Assembly: GCA_020226215.1 (NCBI GenBank) | Contig: CM035233.1 | Location: 73,599,317-73,663,316, forward strand | Reading direction: 5' to 3' | Length of the DNA: 64,000 nt | From: Sindora glabra | Taxonomy: Eukaryota; Streptophyta; Magnoliopsida; Fabales; Fabaceae | In this document: positions 13,310 to 24,815 of the stretch, in pieces | Layout of the letters: every line of letters begins with the position of its first letter | How positions within the stretch are numbered: the first letter of the stretch is position 1 | Made by a program: the position numbers and the translations under genes | Notes under the pieces: model-generated | Database searches by the model: none | What the model was told of the DNA's origin: nothing | What the model saw: only the letters and a program-made list of their open reading frames with translations

Positions 13310-13347
13310 TATTAATTACTTGATTTTCACCCTTATTAGCTAGTATT
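13280..13347. repeat. 34-bp tandem duplication of the hAT right end
   Basis: 13280-13313 and 13314-13347 are two adjacent copies differing at a few positions. Each contains the right terminal repeat (CCACCCCTA or a variant) and the TTAACTAG-like flank, so the hAT element has a duplicated, slightly decayed right end. Confidence 0.7.
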
Positions 13348-14403
13348 GGTTAGAATTAAATTATGAAAAATTAAACTATTATAGAGGTATAGAGATATTA
13401 TACCATAAGAAAAATAATGATACTACTATACATTTTATAAAAGAAATTACACATGATAAAAAAAAGTGTAGGTTACTCAAAATCATTAAGGTGATATGAA
13501 CGATCAAGAAAATTATCAATTTTGAATGATTACATTTTATACTTAAAGAAATATAGAATTGAAAATTATCCATTGATATTTTTGTAAATTATGAAAGGTA
13601 AAAAGTCCATTGAATAAATAGAAATTATGAAAGATAAAATGACTTCCATGATTAGTAATAAAGTTTAGGATTTATCATATTACCTCGTGGAGTTATCCAA
13701 ATTCAATGTATATCAATAATTAAAATGAAAAGAGATTCTAAAGGAAATATTGAGTACTATAATTATTTAGAGAAAAATAATCCATTAAAATATTTTGTAA
13801 TGATTCTGTTGTTGTTTTCTTCTCTAAGAATAACAAGTGTTCAAGTAATTTAAAGCAGATAGAGTTAAATTATCTTGTTGTTCATGAAAGGTTAGAGAGA
13901 AAATAGTATCTATTTAGTATATCAATATAAAATTAATGGTGATAGATTTCATGACCAAAGTATTAGTGCCTAGGTTTTTTTCTTTCTTTTTTTTTCTATT
14001 AATCATGTATTGTCAATGGGATTGGGTAATAACGTATAGCTGATTTTGGTTTTATTCCATTATATCCAAGTGCACATTATATGGAATAAAAGTTATAGTT
14101 TTATGTTTTGATATGAAGGTTGGACCATGTTATGAACATTATAGAAAAGTTCAAATTGAACATAAAAGAAAATAATTCATTTGAACAAAATATATAGATA
14201 GATTCATATTCTTTCTCATTATAATGTTTCTAGATGGAAAATCGTCTTATGATGCATGGAAGAAATTATATCTTTGATAATTATAAAATCGCCACGATCC
14301 ATCCATATTAGTAATAAATTTAAAAAAGTATAGTTAATCATTAAATTTAATAGTGTGGTCATTATTTTGAAATATATAAAAATTTTCATGTGACCATTTA
14401 ATC

Positions 14404-14414
14404 AAGTGAAAGAA
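14404..14414 (+). other. Polypurine tract of the LTR element
   Basis: AAGTGAAAGAA lies immediately before the TG of the right LTR, in the place used to prime plus-strand synthesis. It resembles the usual copia AAGTGGGAGAA with G-to-A changes. Confidence 0.6.
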
Positions 14415-15244
14415 TGTAAGAATTAATGCCTTTCATGGTCATATAAAAAATTATCATAATTGGAGTTAATTTCTATTAATTATTATAACTATTATGTGTT
14501 AAGATTGTGATTAAATTCGATTAATTATAAGGTCAAGTTCTATTTATTTATATGATTAAATTTTATTGAGAATACGATTAAATTCTATTAAATATATGGT
14601 TAAATCCTACTAATTACTATCTATTAAGTATATTGAATTATTCATTAATTTACTAAATAACCATTATTATAATTATATAACTCTTATATTAAGATGGAGT
14701 GATACTTATTAAACAAAGTTAGTGGATACTCTTCATTTTTCTCTTATGGGAGAAATGAGTAATTTTACCATTCAAAATGTCACTTGAAATAATAAAAGGA
14801 GATTTGTTGATTTAATAGAGGAAGTTGAAAAATTATAACTTTTTGATGGATTGAATTATATAAAACTCTACATTCTGGGCTTTTGATTCCTCTTTCCACT
14901 CACCACCACCTTCATCACAAGTTGAACATAAGTTAGAAAGAGAGTTTTCTATCACTTAATACTAATATTAGAGAAAAAAAATGAGAGTAAGGAGAGGGAA
15001 AACTAAGGTGTTAATTTGTGCTAACTTTGTTTTTCCTTATATTTGTAATAAGTTTATTATTGGTTCTCAATTTGTATGGCCATATATTGTAAAGTATATT
15101 TTTTCAACATATGTTTGGAGATAAGAAAATATTGAAATAATTGTTCACTTTGCTTCTATATAATTATTATAATTATTTAATTATATTTACGAATTATGAT
15201 ATGCTTAAATTCAAGAATGCATTCTCAAAATTTTTATTCTAACA
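14415..15244 (+). repeat. Right LTR of the 10.2-15.2 kb element
   Basis: Runs from TGTAAGAATTAATGCC to TTCTAACA (830 bp) and is followed by the duplicated CATTA. It is the better preserved copy at its ends and aligns with 10192-10973. Confidence 0.82.
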
Positions 15245-15249
15245 CATTA

Positions 15250-16142
15250 GCCGCCCTTGTAAACATGGATTAGATGTTGTATTTTATTCATTTATAAAAA
15301 AATATGGGAAATATTATAAAAAAATAGAATATATAAGTAATGTCTACCTGAATAATGTCAAGCTTGACACAATATATGTTTTCCTTCACTTATAATTTGT
15401 AAAACTTGTAAGTTATAATCTGTTTATGATTAACTTAATTTCCACAATAGACGCAAATGAAATATCAAAAAACCAATTTGATTTTGTAAATATTATCATT
15501 TTGAGACATAAAGTTTAGTTAGAAGACATTTAGTTTTTCTTTTTTTTGTTAATTTAGAACACATATTGCCGTGCACGGCTAACGATAGGTCCTTGTGAAT
15601 AAACTAAAACGTAAAACATTATGCGTATTATTGTGTTGACGTGACGTGATGATTTTGCATGAAATTAGCTTTAATTAAGGCAGTTTTGTGCAAAAAGATT
15701 TTTTTTTTTTAGAAAAAAATCTGCCGAGTTACTTGGATGACACTCTACCCATTATACGATTATATTAAATGCTGGAAGACTGCAACGTTAATTTGCATAT
15801 ATACGAGGGAAACAAGCCTTAAAAGAAAGTTATGGTTATTAGCTGAATCTTGAAAACATAACGAGTACCGCAAATCCTCATTTCCAAATCCTCTTACTTG
15901 ATACCTGATTTTAATATAAAATAAAACACCAAATTGTGGATAAGATTACAATATCAAAATGTTAGATTCCCTCACTATGTTGTAGTTGGCAGCTGTATTC
16001 AAGAGCCATTGGGTCACTAGATTTGTCTATGCTAGTTTCCTAATTTGTTCAAGAGTATGGGCCAGCAGCCTTGACCCAACTCCAACGTTTTCCACTAGAT
16101 TTGGGCCATCACACCATCAATTCAAATTAAGAAAATTATTTC
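15250..16142. other. Intergenic DNA between two elements
   Basis: A+T-rich, with short T and A runs. No gene, RNA or clear repeat was recognised. Confidence 0.4.
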
Positions 16143-17105
16143 TTACGAGTTGTTTGATTCATACGGAAACTAAGTTCCCATGGGAAATAGAATTTTACAG
16201 GAAGTTGATTTCCTATATGAACTTCCTGAGAAATCCTAAATTTTGTTTAGTTGACATGGAGTAAGTTCATTTCCCAGTAAAGAAATTCTTATATTTTTGT
16301 TTGGTTCAACTTTATATTTCCTACAATATAACGATGAAATGATCACAGTAGCCTCCAAAATAATATATTAACAGATATTAATTAATTTCAATTTTTTTAT
16401 GTGAAAAATGAGAGTCTCAAGCGTTATTACTGTTTTCTGAGGTAGGAAAATGAAAGGACACGATATCTAAGTGACAAAACGCAATGGCCTGAATACGAAA
16501 TGACGCACGCGATGTGCGTTTCGAGGGCACAAAAAGGCCGAAACAGTAACAACACTTCGCATTCCATCTCAAAGCTCAGTACTAGTGATCTCAAGACGCA
16601 GGAAGACACCATGCAAATCATCGCCAAATATAGTAAGAAAATACTCTAACGACCCTGAACAACCAGATAACATCATTTCTCGACATCGGAAGCTTAAAAC
16701 AAGATCAAATAGTAACTCCGCACAAATGAGTCGTCCACAGGTAAACCCATCTCTTCTTTAGCATTGACTCTAGTACAGGCATTATACTTCAGTTAACTTG
16801 AACGAAAATGTCACAGTTTCCTTGGATTTGTATTCCTATGTAAGTTCAAGGGAAACCCTAGAAGTTAGTACGACCATAGTATACAAAATATTTTATTGCA
16901 TGTTACTGTCACTCCACATAATATCTGTTTATATGAGAAACAAAAAAATGGCACCATACATATTTCATTGTCTTTTTGACATTCTGTTCATATAAAAACA
17001 AACGGACATTAGGGAGTCATTTGATGCCCAAAAGTAAAGTGCTTTTCTATTGGCTTTGCTTGTAATCATGTTTGATTTATAAGTTTATCACCACAATGTC
17101 GTGGA

Positions 17106-18652
17106 TGTTATTGTTCTCATCGAAACAGTAACACCTCGTTTCATTAGTCTTTAATAAGGTAAACACCTTAGTTTTGTCAAAATTTTCTGTTTAGTCACGA
17201 ATCATCTTGCCTATATCTTGTATTTTTTAGGTTGACGTCTCTGTTTGCAGACCAAACACAACCATGTCACCACGGTAGAGATTCGTAAAATAGTTACATC
17301 TCGGTTCTTGGCTCATGTTACTGTTTCTCGGTGAAACAACAACACACTACTACCACGAGGTTGCATTGTCAATTATACGACATTTTGTCTGCTCATGGTT
17401 GTTTTTGCTCGTTGTCAACACAGTAGAGCTTTGTTAAACATGCATATCTTATTTTTTATTGATGTTACGATTTCTTGCTGGAACAGTCATACATTATTTC
17501 TCGTAGGTTACACTGTTAATCATACATCATTTTGTCAACTTATGTTCCTTTTGCTCGTTATCAACGTAGTACAGATTCGTAAAATAGTTATTTCTCAAAT
17601 CTTGGCTCATGTTACTGTTTCTCGGTGAAACAGTAACACATCTCTACCACGAGGTTGCATTGTTAGTCAGACCTCATGTTGTCTACTTGTGAATATTTTT
17701 GTTCTTTTTCAATATAGTAAAGTGTTGTCAAACTTGCATATCTCATTTTTTCTTGCTCATGTTACTGTTTCTTGGTGAAACAGTAACACACAGTTCCTTA
17801 GAAGTTCCACTGTTAATCACACCTCATCTTCTCAACTTATGTTTCTATTGCTCATTATCAATGCAGTAGAAATTCGTAAGACAGTTATATATCGGTCCTT
17901 AGCTCATGTTACTGTTTCTCGGTGAAATAATAACACATCTCTACCACGAGGTTACATTGATAGTCATACCTCATATTGTCTACTTGTGCATCTTTTTTTT
18001 CTTTTTCAATATAGTAGAGTGTTGTCAAACTCGCATATCTCATTTTTCTGGAATAGTAACACATAATTTCTTCAAAGTTCCGCTGTTAATCATGCCTCAC
18101 TTTGTCAACTTATGTTCCCTGTGCTCGTTAACAACGCAGTAGAGATTCGTAAAACAGTTATATCTCAAATCTTGGCTATTGTTACTGTTTCTTGGTGAAA
18201 CAGTAACACATCTCTACCACGAGGTTGCATTATTAGTCCTACCTCATATTGTCCATTTGTACATATTTTTGTTCCTTTTCAAATAGTAGATTGATGTCAA
18301 ACTCGCATATCTCATTTTTCTAGCTCATGTTACTGTTTCTTAGTGAAACAGTAACACATGATTCCTCGGAAGCTCCATTGTTAATCACACCTCATCTTCT
18401 CAACTTATGTTCCTATTACTCGTTATCAACGCAGTAGAGATTCGTAAGACAGTTATATATCGGTTCTTGGCTCATGTTATTATTTCTCGGTGAAACAGTA
18501 ACACACCACTGCCACGATGTTGCATTGTTATTCATACCTCACAGAGTAGCACTTTTACATGTTTTTGCTCGTTGTTTGTTCAGTAGAGTTTTGTTAAACA
18601 TGTATATCTCATTTTTTATAATGTGTTACTGTTTCTTGATGAAACAGTAACA
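17106..18652. repeat. Hairpin tandem array 1, ~148-bp period
   Basis: Nearly every unit contains a palindrome with 12-base arms, TGTTACTGTTTC and GAAACAGTAACA, around a 5-base loop. Copies start at about 17106 (degenerate), 17315, 17610, 17760, 17907, 18180, 18328, 18475 and 18624, with a half-site near 18050. Steps are 150, 147, then 148, 147 and 149 bp. Spacers alternate between two kinds, one with TCTACCACGAGGTTGCATT and one with a GTTCC..AGTTCC..TG pattern, giving a ~295-bp higher-order repeat. At 17610, 17760 and 18180 the arms pair perfectly. Confidence 0.9.
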
Positions 18653-18825
18653 CATTAGAAAGAATTGAAAGTTACATTATTAATCATACCTCATTTTATC
18701 TATTTATGCTTGATTTGACATTTACTTGAGCAGAAAGGCGTTAAAACACTCATACAAGCAGATGATTCTGAAGAAGAAACTCAAAAATTTTAGTAATATA
18801 GGTCCAATCTGTTGGCGTGCATAAG

Positions 18826-19402
18826 GCAAGTTGATCAGCTTCAATTTGATGACAGACACACGATGGTACTGCAACACAATCCATTTTGGGTCCTAATAAA
18901 TGCAATAATAACAAAGGAATTGAATCGCAGCATATGTCGGAAGAGCAATGTTGAAATTTAGTCCATAATTGCTACCTTTTCAGAAAAGAATAATCATTTC
19001 AATATTGAGGGTAAACATCTCAGAATAACACTAACATCAGTGAAGCTGATCTTTGGAATAAGAGATGGAGACCAGTCCATCCAGACAACATCTGACAAAA
19101 AGCCACTGTCAGACTTTGACATAAAGTGTTTCCGTGGCAAAGCATGGATGAATAAACTAATAATAATTAATGCACTCGAAAGAGTAGTGCGAGGAATATT
19201 GGAGACTGACGTGCAGGATGTCTCCCGTCTTATGACATTGATGCTTCAAGTCACCCTCTTCGTACCAAACAGGGCTCACACATTAGGCTGGTCATATATT
19301 AAATACGTAGAGAAAGTAGATGCAATAGCACAATATGAGTGGTCACAACACATTCACGACCAACTAATGAATTCTCTAAAAAAAGACAGCACCCCAATGT
19401 AA
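18826..19402 (+). pseudogene. Plant mobile-element protein fragment, Ulp1/DUF1985-associated type
   Basis: A single frame from ~18826 to the stop at 19402 is open except for one TAG near 18961. The readable part has an IEGKHLRITLTSVKLIFGI segment and a C-terminal GWSYIKYVEKVDAIAQYEW segment. Both resemble proteins of plant transposons that carry a DUF1985-like domain ahead of an Ulp1-type cysteine peptidase; the peptidase itself is absent here. The 120-codon downstream frame has only a GTG, not an ATG, at its beginning. It lies exactly between the two hairpin arrays. The family assignment is from remembered resemblance only; the coding nature is supported by the long open frame in DNA of ordinary composition. 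Confidence 0.5.
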
Positions 19403-19549
19403 CCGGTTGTGTCATACTATTGCCAGTAAGTTAAAGATGTCAAAACTCCTTTTTACTTCATGTCCCTATCCTTTACATTGTCTTCATTCATTTCCATTCA
19501 TTTGAGTGAATGTTCCTGTCTCCTTATTGTATGTCTGTTGCAAGTCTTA

Positions 19550-21299
19550 GCTCATATTATTGTTTTAGACTAAAAACAGTAACATGTCCCTGCTTTGTCT
19601 GTGAATAGTAACCTAAAATTTTATGACATTTTGATTGTTAATGTGATTTTAGTTAACAGTTATTTATGAGTTTTTCTTTCATGTTGATGACTGTGTACAA
19701 GAATAACTTGTTTACCTCCAGTTTTTCTTACTCTTTTTATTACTTCGTCCTTGGATGTAGCCTCCAAAGGAAACTAACGTGACAAAATGAACGATTTATT
19801 ATTGACAGTATTGGCTGTGTGAGATTACTAGCGTGTTGAGCGGACATCACATCGAAAGAGTTCCAAGATGTCTCAAATGAGACCTGAAGCTCCTCACACG
19901 CCAATTGAGGGATCAACTTATTAGCCAGCTTTAGGTAACTGTATGAAAATATTAACTTATTATAAAGCCCGATACATGTCAATACAAGAAAATATGTTAC
20001 TGTCTATTTCCATGAGAAATAGTAATATCGAACAAGATGTTACTGTTTTTACGTGAAACAGTAACAGGTCCTTCTCTTCAGGTTTCTATTATTAATTTGA
20101 TCCTCATTCCAGCAATTTACTTTATTTTATGAATGGTGTTGCTATTTCATAACAAACACAAGCATGTCATAGTTACAATGCAACATGTTACTGTATTTTT
20201 TTGAAAACAGTAACATGCGCCCTTCATCGATTTTTGTCCAAAATAGTAACATCCCCCAAATAGGCATTTCTTGGTTCTTATCTGGAGAGGAACTTGTCAA
20301 GTGACATAAATAATCTCCTAAACCCGACTTCCAGTCACCTGTAACCTCCAGGGCTTAAGACTCAACAGCCTCGATGATGTTACTGCTTTCGTCCAAAACA
20401 GTAACATCCTATAAAAAGACGTTTCTTGATTCTTATCTGGAGAGGAACTTGTCAAGTGACGTAAATAATCATCCAGACTCGACTTTCAGCCACCCATAAC
20501 CGCTCGGGCTCAAGACTCAACAGTCTCGATGATGTTACTATTTTCATACAAAATAGTAACATCCCCCAAATAGGCATTTCTTGGTTCTTATCCGGAGAGG
20601 AACTTGTCAAGTGACATAAATAACTACCTAGACTCGACTTCCAACCGCCTGTAACCTTTAGGGCTCAAGACTCACCAGCCTCGATGATGTTACTGTTTTT
20701 GTACAAAACAGTAACATCCCATAAAAAGAAGTTTCTTGTATCTTATCCGAATAGGAATTTGTCAACTAAAAACAGTAACCACCCAGTCCCAACTTCTATC
20801 CACCTGTAACCCCCTGGGCACAAAACTACAACAGCCTCGATGATGTTACTGTTTCAGACTAATACAGTAACATGAAGGTTGTTAGTCTGGTTTCTCAGGC
20901 GATGTAGCCAATGCATAACAGGCTCTACCTTAGAAGTGGAAATGCATCCGACTGATGTTCATGAGCCACATTCCTGGGTGTTACTGTTTTCGTCCAAAAT
21001 AGTAACATCCAACAAAGAGGCAGTTGTTGGATCTTATCCAGATATGAACGCATCAAGTTACATAATTAACTAACAAGACCTACATTCCAGCCACTTGTAA
21101 TCCTTTTGGGATCAATTCTCCATCAACCGCAACAATGTTACTATCTCTGACTAAAACAGTAACATGTAGATGGTTAGCCTACTTTCTCAAGCGAAGTGGC
21201 CACTTAACAGTGTGCAGACCCCCAGCAATAAACATATTTCTCTCACACTACAATGGGTTACATTCTTGGGTGTTACTGTTTTCGTCCAAAATAATAACA
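19550..21299. repeat. Hairpin tandem array 2, ~155-bp period
   Basis: The same palindrome core (ATGTTACTGTTT..AAACAGTAACAT) returns with different loops and different spacer DNA. Copies start at about 19553 (weak), 19994 (weak), 20038, 20186, 20376, 20531, 20686, 20842, 20977, 21134 and 21271. The main steps are 155, 155 and 156 bp, later 135-157 bp. Spacers share TTCTTGGTTCTTATCTGGAG and AACTTGTCAAGTGACATAAA, which are absent from array 1. A lone half-site sits near 20237. Loop sequence varies between copies (for example CGTCC, CATAC, GTACA) while the arms stay constant. Confidence 0.88.
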
Positions 21300-21600
21300 T
21301 TCAAGATAATGTGTAATCATGAGCATTCGATGATGCATAAAATGGATTGAACTATACTACAAGAGTCTTAATAGAATTGCCATAGGAAAAAAATAGGAAT
21401 ATATTGTTATATTCCACAAAAAGTTTAAGGAAATCCAGTTTAGTAGCTTATATACATTAACCGGAAGCCACATCAACTAATACATTATGGGCTCCGATGT
21501 CAGATAAGTGTCCAAAAAATAGGTGCACATACAAAAGTTCAACAACATAATATGAGTTTAGTGAGTGTGTTGGCTCCTAATGACTACTAGTTTTCATAGA
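21300..21600. other. Stretch between hairpin array 2 and the Myb-like pseudogene
   Basis: Moderately A+T-rich; no hairpin core or gene was recognised. It probably holds the 3' end of the Myb-like gene read from the minus strand. Confidence 0.4.
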
Positions 21601-22640
21601 ACTTCACTGATCTGGAAGTAACAAACTATACACATAAGTAGCTCTAAACTCTTCTGGAAAGCTAAAAAAGAAATTAACTTCCAGGGGGTTGAGAGCAATT
21701 TTTCTTGCTACATTCATAACTTAGGTAGGAGTTAACCCATCAGTCTTTATAATCTCACTAGTCACTTGCATCCTTCTCCCTGCAGAATCAGATTCATGTT
21801 GGAAATAAGAAGCCAAACGGCCTATATGTTTACTTGCATCCTCCATCACATCACCCATTCGTGCAAATCTAGAAGAGAATTCTCTTAAAATTTTTAAATT
21901 TTCTATCTTTGCCTTCTTTGACCTACGGTTTAATGGGGTGGTTGAGGAAGAAGGCAGGAATATGTTCTTCTTGCTCTTCTTCTTTTCTATCCCTTACTTC
22001 GTCTTCTATCCCCTCTAATGCATCTTGTGGATTTACAGCTTCGTCTCCAATGGCTCTATCCTTCTCAAATATTTTGGCTAAATCATCAAAAAATGGAAAT
22101 GGCTTATTTCTTAACCCCATGGCATTTTTGTGGCTCTAGCATAAAAGAAAGGAAAATATAATGAGAGAAAAAGGTAAAACTTTAAAAGCTGTCACCAATA
22201 AATAGAAATATACATAAACACACATATGTGCATAGAAAAAAAAGCATAATGTAAAATATTACCTTCACCCATTCATCTTAGACTGATTTTGAGCAAGTTA
22301 CAAATTTTTTTTCATCATTCCATCCAAATCCGCTGGCAGTTAAACCAAGCATCTCTGCAATAGCATTATATTGATTCCTCAAATACTTGATACGAGACTC
22401 GATGTGTGGTTTAGCCTTCATACCACACCCAGGAAGCTTTTGATCCATAAGTTGTTCCAACCTATTATAAGCACCATTCTTAAACTGGCCATTATCCGTT
22501 TTTCAACCACCCAACTCCATAAGATCCATCATTATACTAATTAATGCACAATCCTCAGCGCTTCCCCATCTTGTGCATCCTTTAGATGGGTTCGCACCTT
22601 TACCACTTTGGTTAGCATTTCTTTGAGCTTTTGGTTAACT
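21600..22640 (-). pseudogene. Harbinger Myb/SANT-like protein (second transposon gene), broken
   Basis: In PIF/Harbinger elements this protein binds the ends and works with the transposase. Two exon-like parts are seen on the minus strand. From 22640 to ~22263 comes the Myb/SANT-like domain, with the family signatures KLPGCGMKAKPHIESRIK and LRNQYNAIAEML..SGFGWND. After an intron-like gap (~22262-22140) the frame resumes with GLRNKPFPFFDDLAKIFEKD and runs through an acidic linker, with a likely C-terminal helix region near 21660 (PLEVNFFFSFPEEF). At least two in-frame stops in the first part, one stop shortly before the first exon boundary and a stop after the acidic linker make it a pseudogene. 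It resembles plant L10-interacting-Myb proteins, which derive from such elements. Confidence 0.8.
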
Positions 22641-22879
22641 CATCTATAAAGAAAGAAAGATAGAGAGAGAGGAAACATAAAAATTCGTTAGAGCGGCATT
22701 GTACTCATGATTTAGCAATTTAGGATGATTATATTACTAGTTCAATAAAAAGCGAAGTCATTACTCCCGTCTTATTATAAATTCAAATAAAAATAATACA
22801 AGAATAAAGTGTATATTGTCTATCAATCTATAAATGCAATACAAGTGAAACACGTTACATAGTTTTTGCTAAATCCTGT
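22641..22879. other. Spacer between the two Harbinger genes
   Basis: Short A+T-rich spacer between the Myb-like and transposase pseudogenes. Both are read from the minus strand, transposase first. Confidence 0.4.
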
Positions 22880-24090
22880 TCAATGATGTGATGTCATGTA
22901 ATCATGCATTGTACATCTTATTGGCAAGATCATGTCTGAATGTACTCCATGCAGCACTAGATTTCATAATCCCAATATTAAGTTCACCATTGTCTTCTTC
23001 CTCATCATCCACAAGCAAAGGGTTCCATGGGATTCACACTCATGTATGTTCGAATGAAATTATGCATCAATGCGCAAGCCAAGATAATTTTACCCACAAT
23101 TCTCCTAGGGTACCAAGTTGTACATCTTAGAATACCCTATCTCATTTTTAACAATCCAAAACACCTCTTGATAACATTTCTTACTTGAGAAAGCTTCATA
23201 TTAAAATATTCCTTAACAGATACTGGTTGAGCACCACTCTTCCACACACTTAGATGATATCTCTAGCCTCTAAATGGTGTTAGAAAATTCTCACAATTCA
23301 TACATCTGGCATCACACAAATAGTAGTTGCCTATAATTAACTAACATAAGTGTTAAGTCCTTTCATCTCAAATAAGCTTATTGGTTTAAATTGAGCAATG
23401 TCAAGGTACCTATGTTATTACCTTGTGGAACTGTCAAAGTATTTTTTTTAGAAAATGCATCTTGAAGTACTCTAATTTCATGTACGGACCCCTTCTAACC
23501 AGGCAATATATAAATAAATTGTAAATCCCGCGTGCACGCAACTAACACATTAGTAGTGAGTTCTCCTTTTCTATTCCTGAATCTAGCTTTATCTTTATCC
23601 CCAACACGAACCTTAATATGACTTCCATCCAAAGCACCTAAGCAATTCTGCAATGTGTATATATATAACTTGTTAATAGATACTGTATATATTTATAAAT
23701 ATTTACACATTCATCTAATCTTCCTAAAAATTCTAACTTACTTTAAACCATTTTCACCTCTCATCTTGGTAATTCTCTGTCACTGGCTCAGGTTTTTTTA
23801 GTAGAATATCATGGCATCTAAGGACAGCGTGGAGATCTGAATTGAAGTGCCTAGATATTGTCTCACCACTTCTCCTAAAATACAATTGAGTTCTTCAATT
23901 TTTTGTGTCATGAGAAAGTGTGAATAGAAATAAAGCAACCATCTCCTCTAAACTAGTATTCCTATTTCCTTGTAACTTACTAACATCTCTAAGCATATCG
24001 CATAACTTAGAAAAATAGGCTCTATTCATCCTAAGGTTGTCCAAGCATGCTAAGTCACTTTCTTAAATCATTAGCCTGAGATTTAAAAGC
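22880..24090 (-). pseudogene. PIF/Harbinger transposase (HARBI1-like nuclease), broken
   Basis: The DDE nuclease of PIF/Harbinger elements. On the minus strand, an N-terminal part near 24050-23760 reads LRMNRAYFSKLCDMLRD and then SGETISRHFN. After an intron-like gap the catalytic part starts near 23640 with GALDGSHIKVRVGDKDKARF and continues with RKGELTTNVLVACTRDLQ; the Asp of ALDG is the first catalytic acid. Further along, near 23200-23040, a frame gives NVIKRCFG-like and YPRRIVGKIILACALMHNFI-like sequence with interruptions. Stops and frame changes occur throughout, so it cannot make an active enzyme. Its place upstream of the Myb-like gene on the same strand is the standard arrangement. 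Confidence 0.82.
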
Positions 24091-24679
24091 CTAGTATAAT
24101 ATCTTTCTTTAGCACAACTGTCAAATATATAGGATATAGGCTTAGGCAATCTAATGTCCAAAAAGGACAGAAGATACAAAAATTCAGAAATAGCCTTCAA
24201 AATCATGAGCATCATCTATGTATATAACACAATACATGTAGTAGCAATCTTCTTCTTTTTACTCAACGGTAAGTGAGCCATAACTGTATGACATAGGCAA
24301 ATTACATACAAGAATGTTATAAGTTAGAAGAGCAATAAAAATATGGTCAGCCACTTTGATTAATTTGAATTCAATAAATACTATTCATTTTTTTCAAGGT
24401 AGTCAACAGGCAAACAACAACGATACTATATCCAGAAGCTTTTAGAAGCTCTGCCGTGAGGGTTAGATTAAATATCCCAATTTGCTAAACTATAAGCATA
24501 CATCCTTTTTTATCAAATTCTACCATTATTTTATTACTGTTCGTATTCTGACGCTGCAGCTCCTATTCTTTGACGAAAAGTCGGGAAAGAAGTCCAATTT
24601 TCAAATATGAAGACTGTAGCTTACTTAATAGAAAAAGAGGAAATATAATGAGCAAGGTCATCAAGGCTTACCAGAAATC
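24091..24679. other. Harbinger 5' region upstream of the transposase
   Basis: Probably promoter and untranslated leader of the element on the minus strand. No further gene was recognised. Confidence 0.35.
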
Positions 24680-24815
24680 GCTAGTACCGTTGCTAGGAAC
24701 TGCTGCTAGGGTTGAGAGGAGATGGCAGAAGCTCGAGAACTAGAATTGCTAGTACCGTTGCTGGAAACTACTGCTAAGGTTGAGAGGAGACGGGAGATGC
24801 TCAAGAAACAACGAC
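24680..24815. repeat. 68-bp tandem duplication near the Harbinger right end
   Basis: Two adjacent copies, starting at 24680 and 24748, share GCTAGTACCGTTGCT and GGTTGAGAGGAGA. Such direct repeats are common inside transposon ends; nothing else is known of it. Confidence 0.7.

Larger units (their letters stand above)
10192..15244 (+). mobile_element. Non-coding LTR retrotransposon (copia-like termini)
   Basis: A complete but old LTR element of 5,053 bp, seen from four independent signals: two related direct repeats at the ends, TG/CA-type termini, a 5-bp duplication CATTA on both sides, and a decayed primer-binding site plus purine tract at the expected places. The internal 3.4 kb has no gag or pol reading frame; about 0.9 kb of it is a later hAT insertion and about 1 kb is a degenerate tandem repeat. 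It is therefore a non-autonomous element (LARD/TRIM-like) or one whose coding part was lost. The polypurine tract (AAGTGAAAGAA) and TGTAAGAATTA start resemble Ty1/copia LTR boundaries. The LTRs are clearly diverged, so insertion is ancient. Confidence 0.85.

Noticed and set aside
17011..17060. Alternative left end of the Harbinger element (AGGGAGTCATTTGATG).
   Set aside because: It resembles the right end for the first bases only; the internal TTCCCA/GGGAA-rich sequence expected next is found after 16146 instead. Kept as an uncertainty.
17106..18652. Regular short palindromes with spacers, superficially like a CRISPR array.
   Set aside because: The setting is a plant nuclear genome, the period (~148 bp) and spacers are far too long and spacers repeat, and no cas genes are present.
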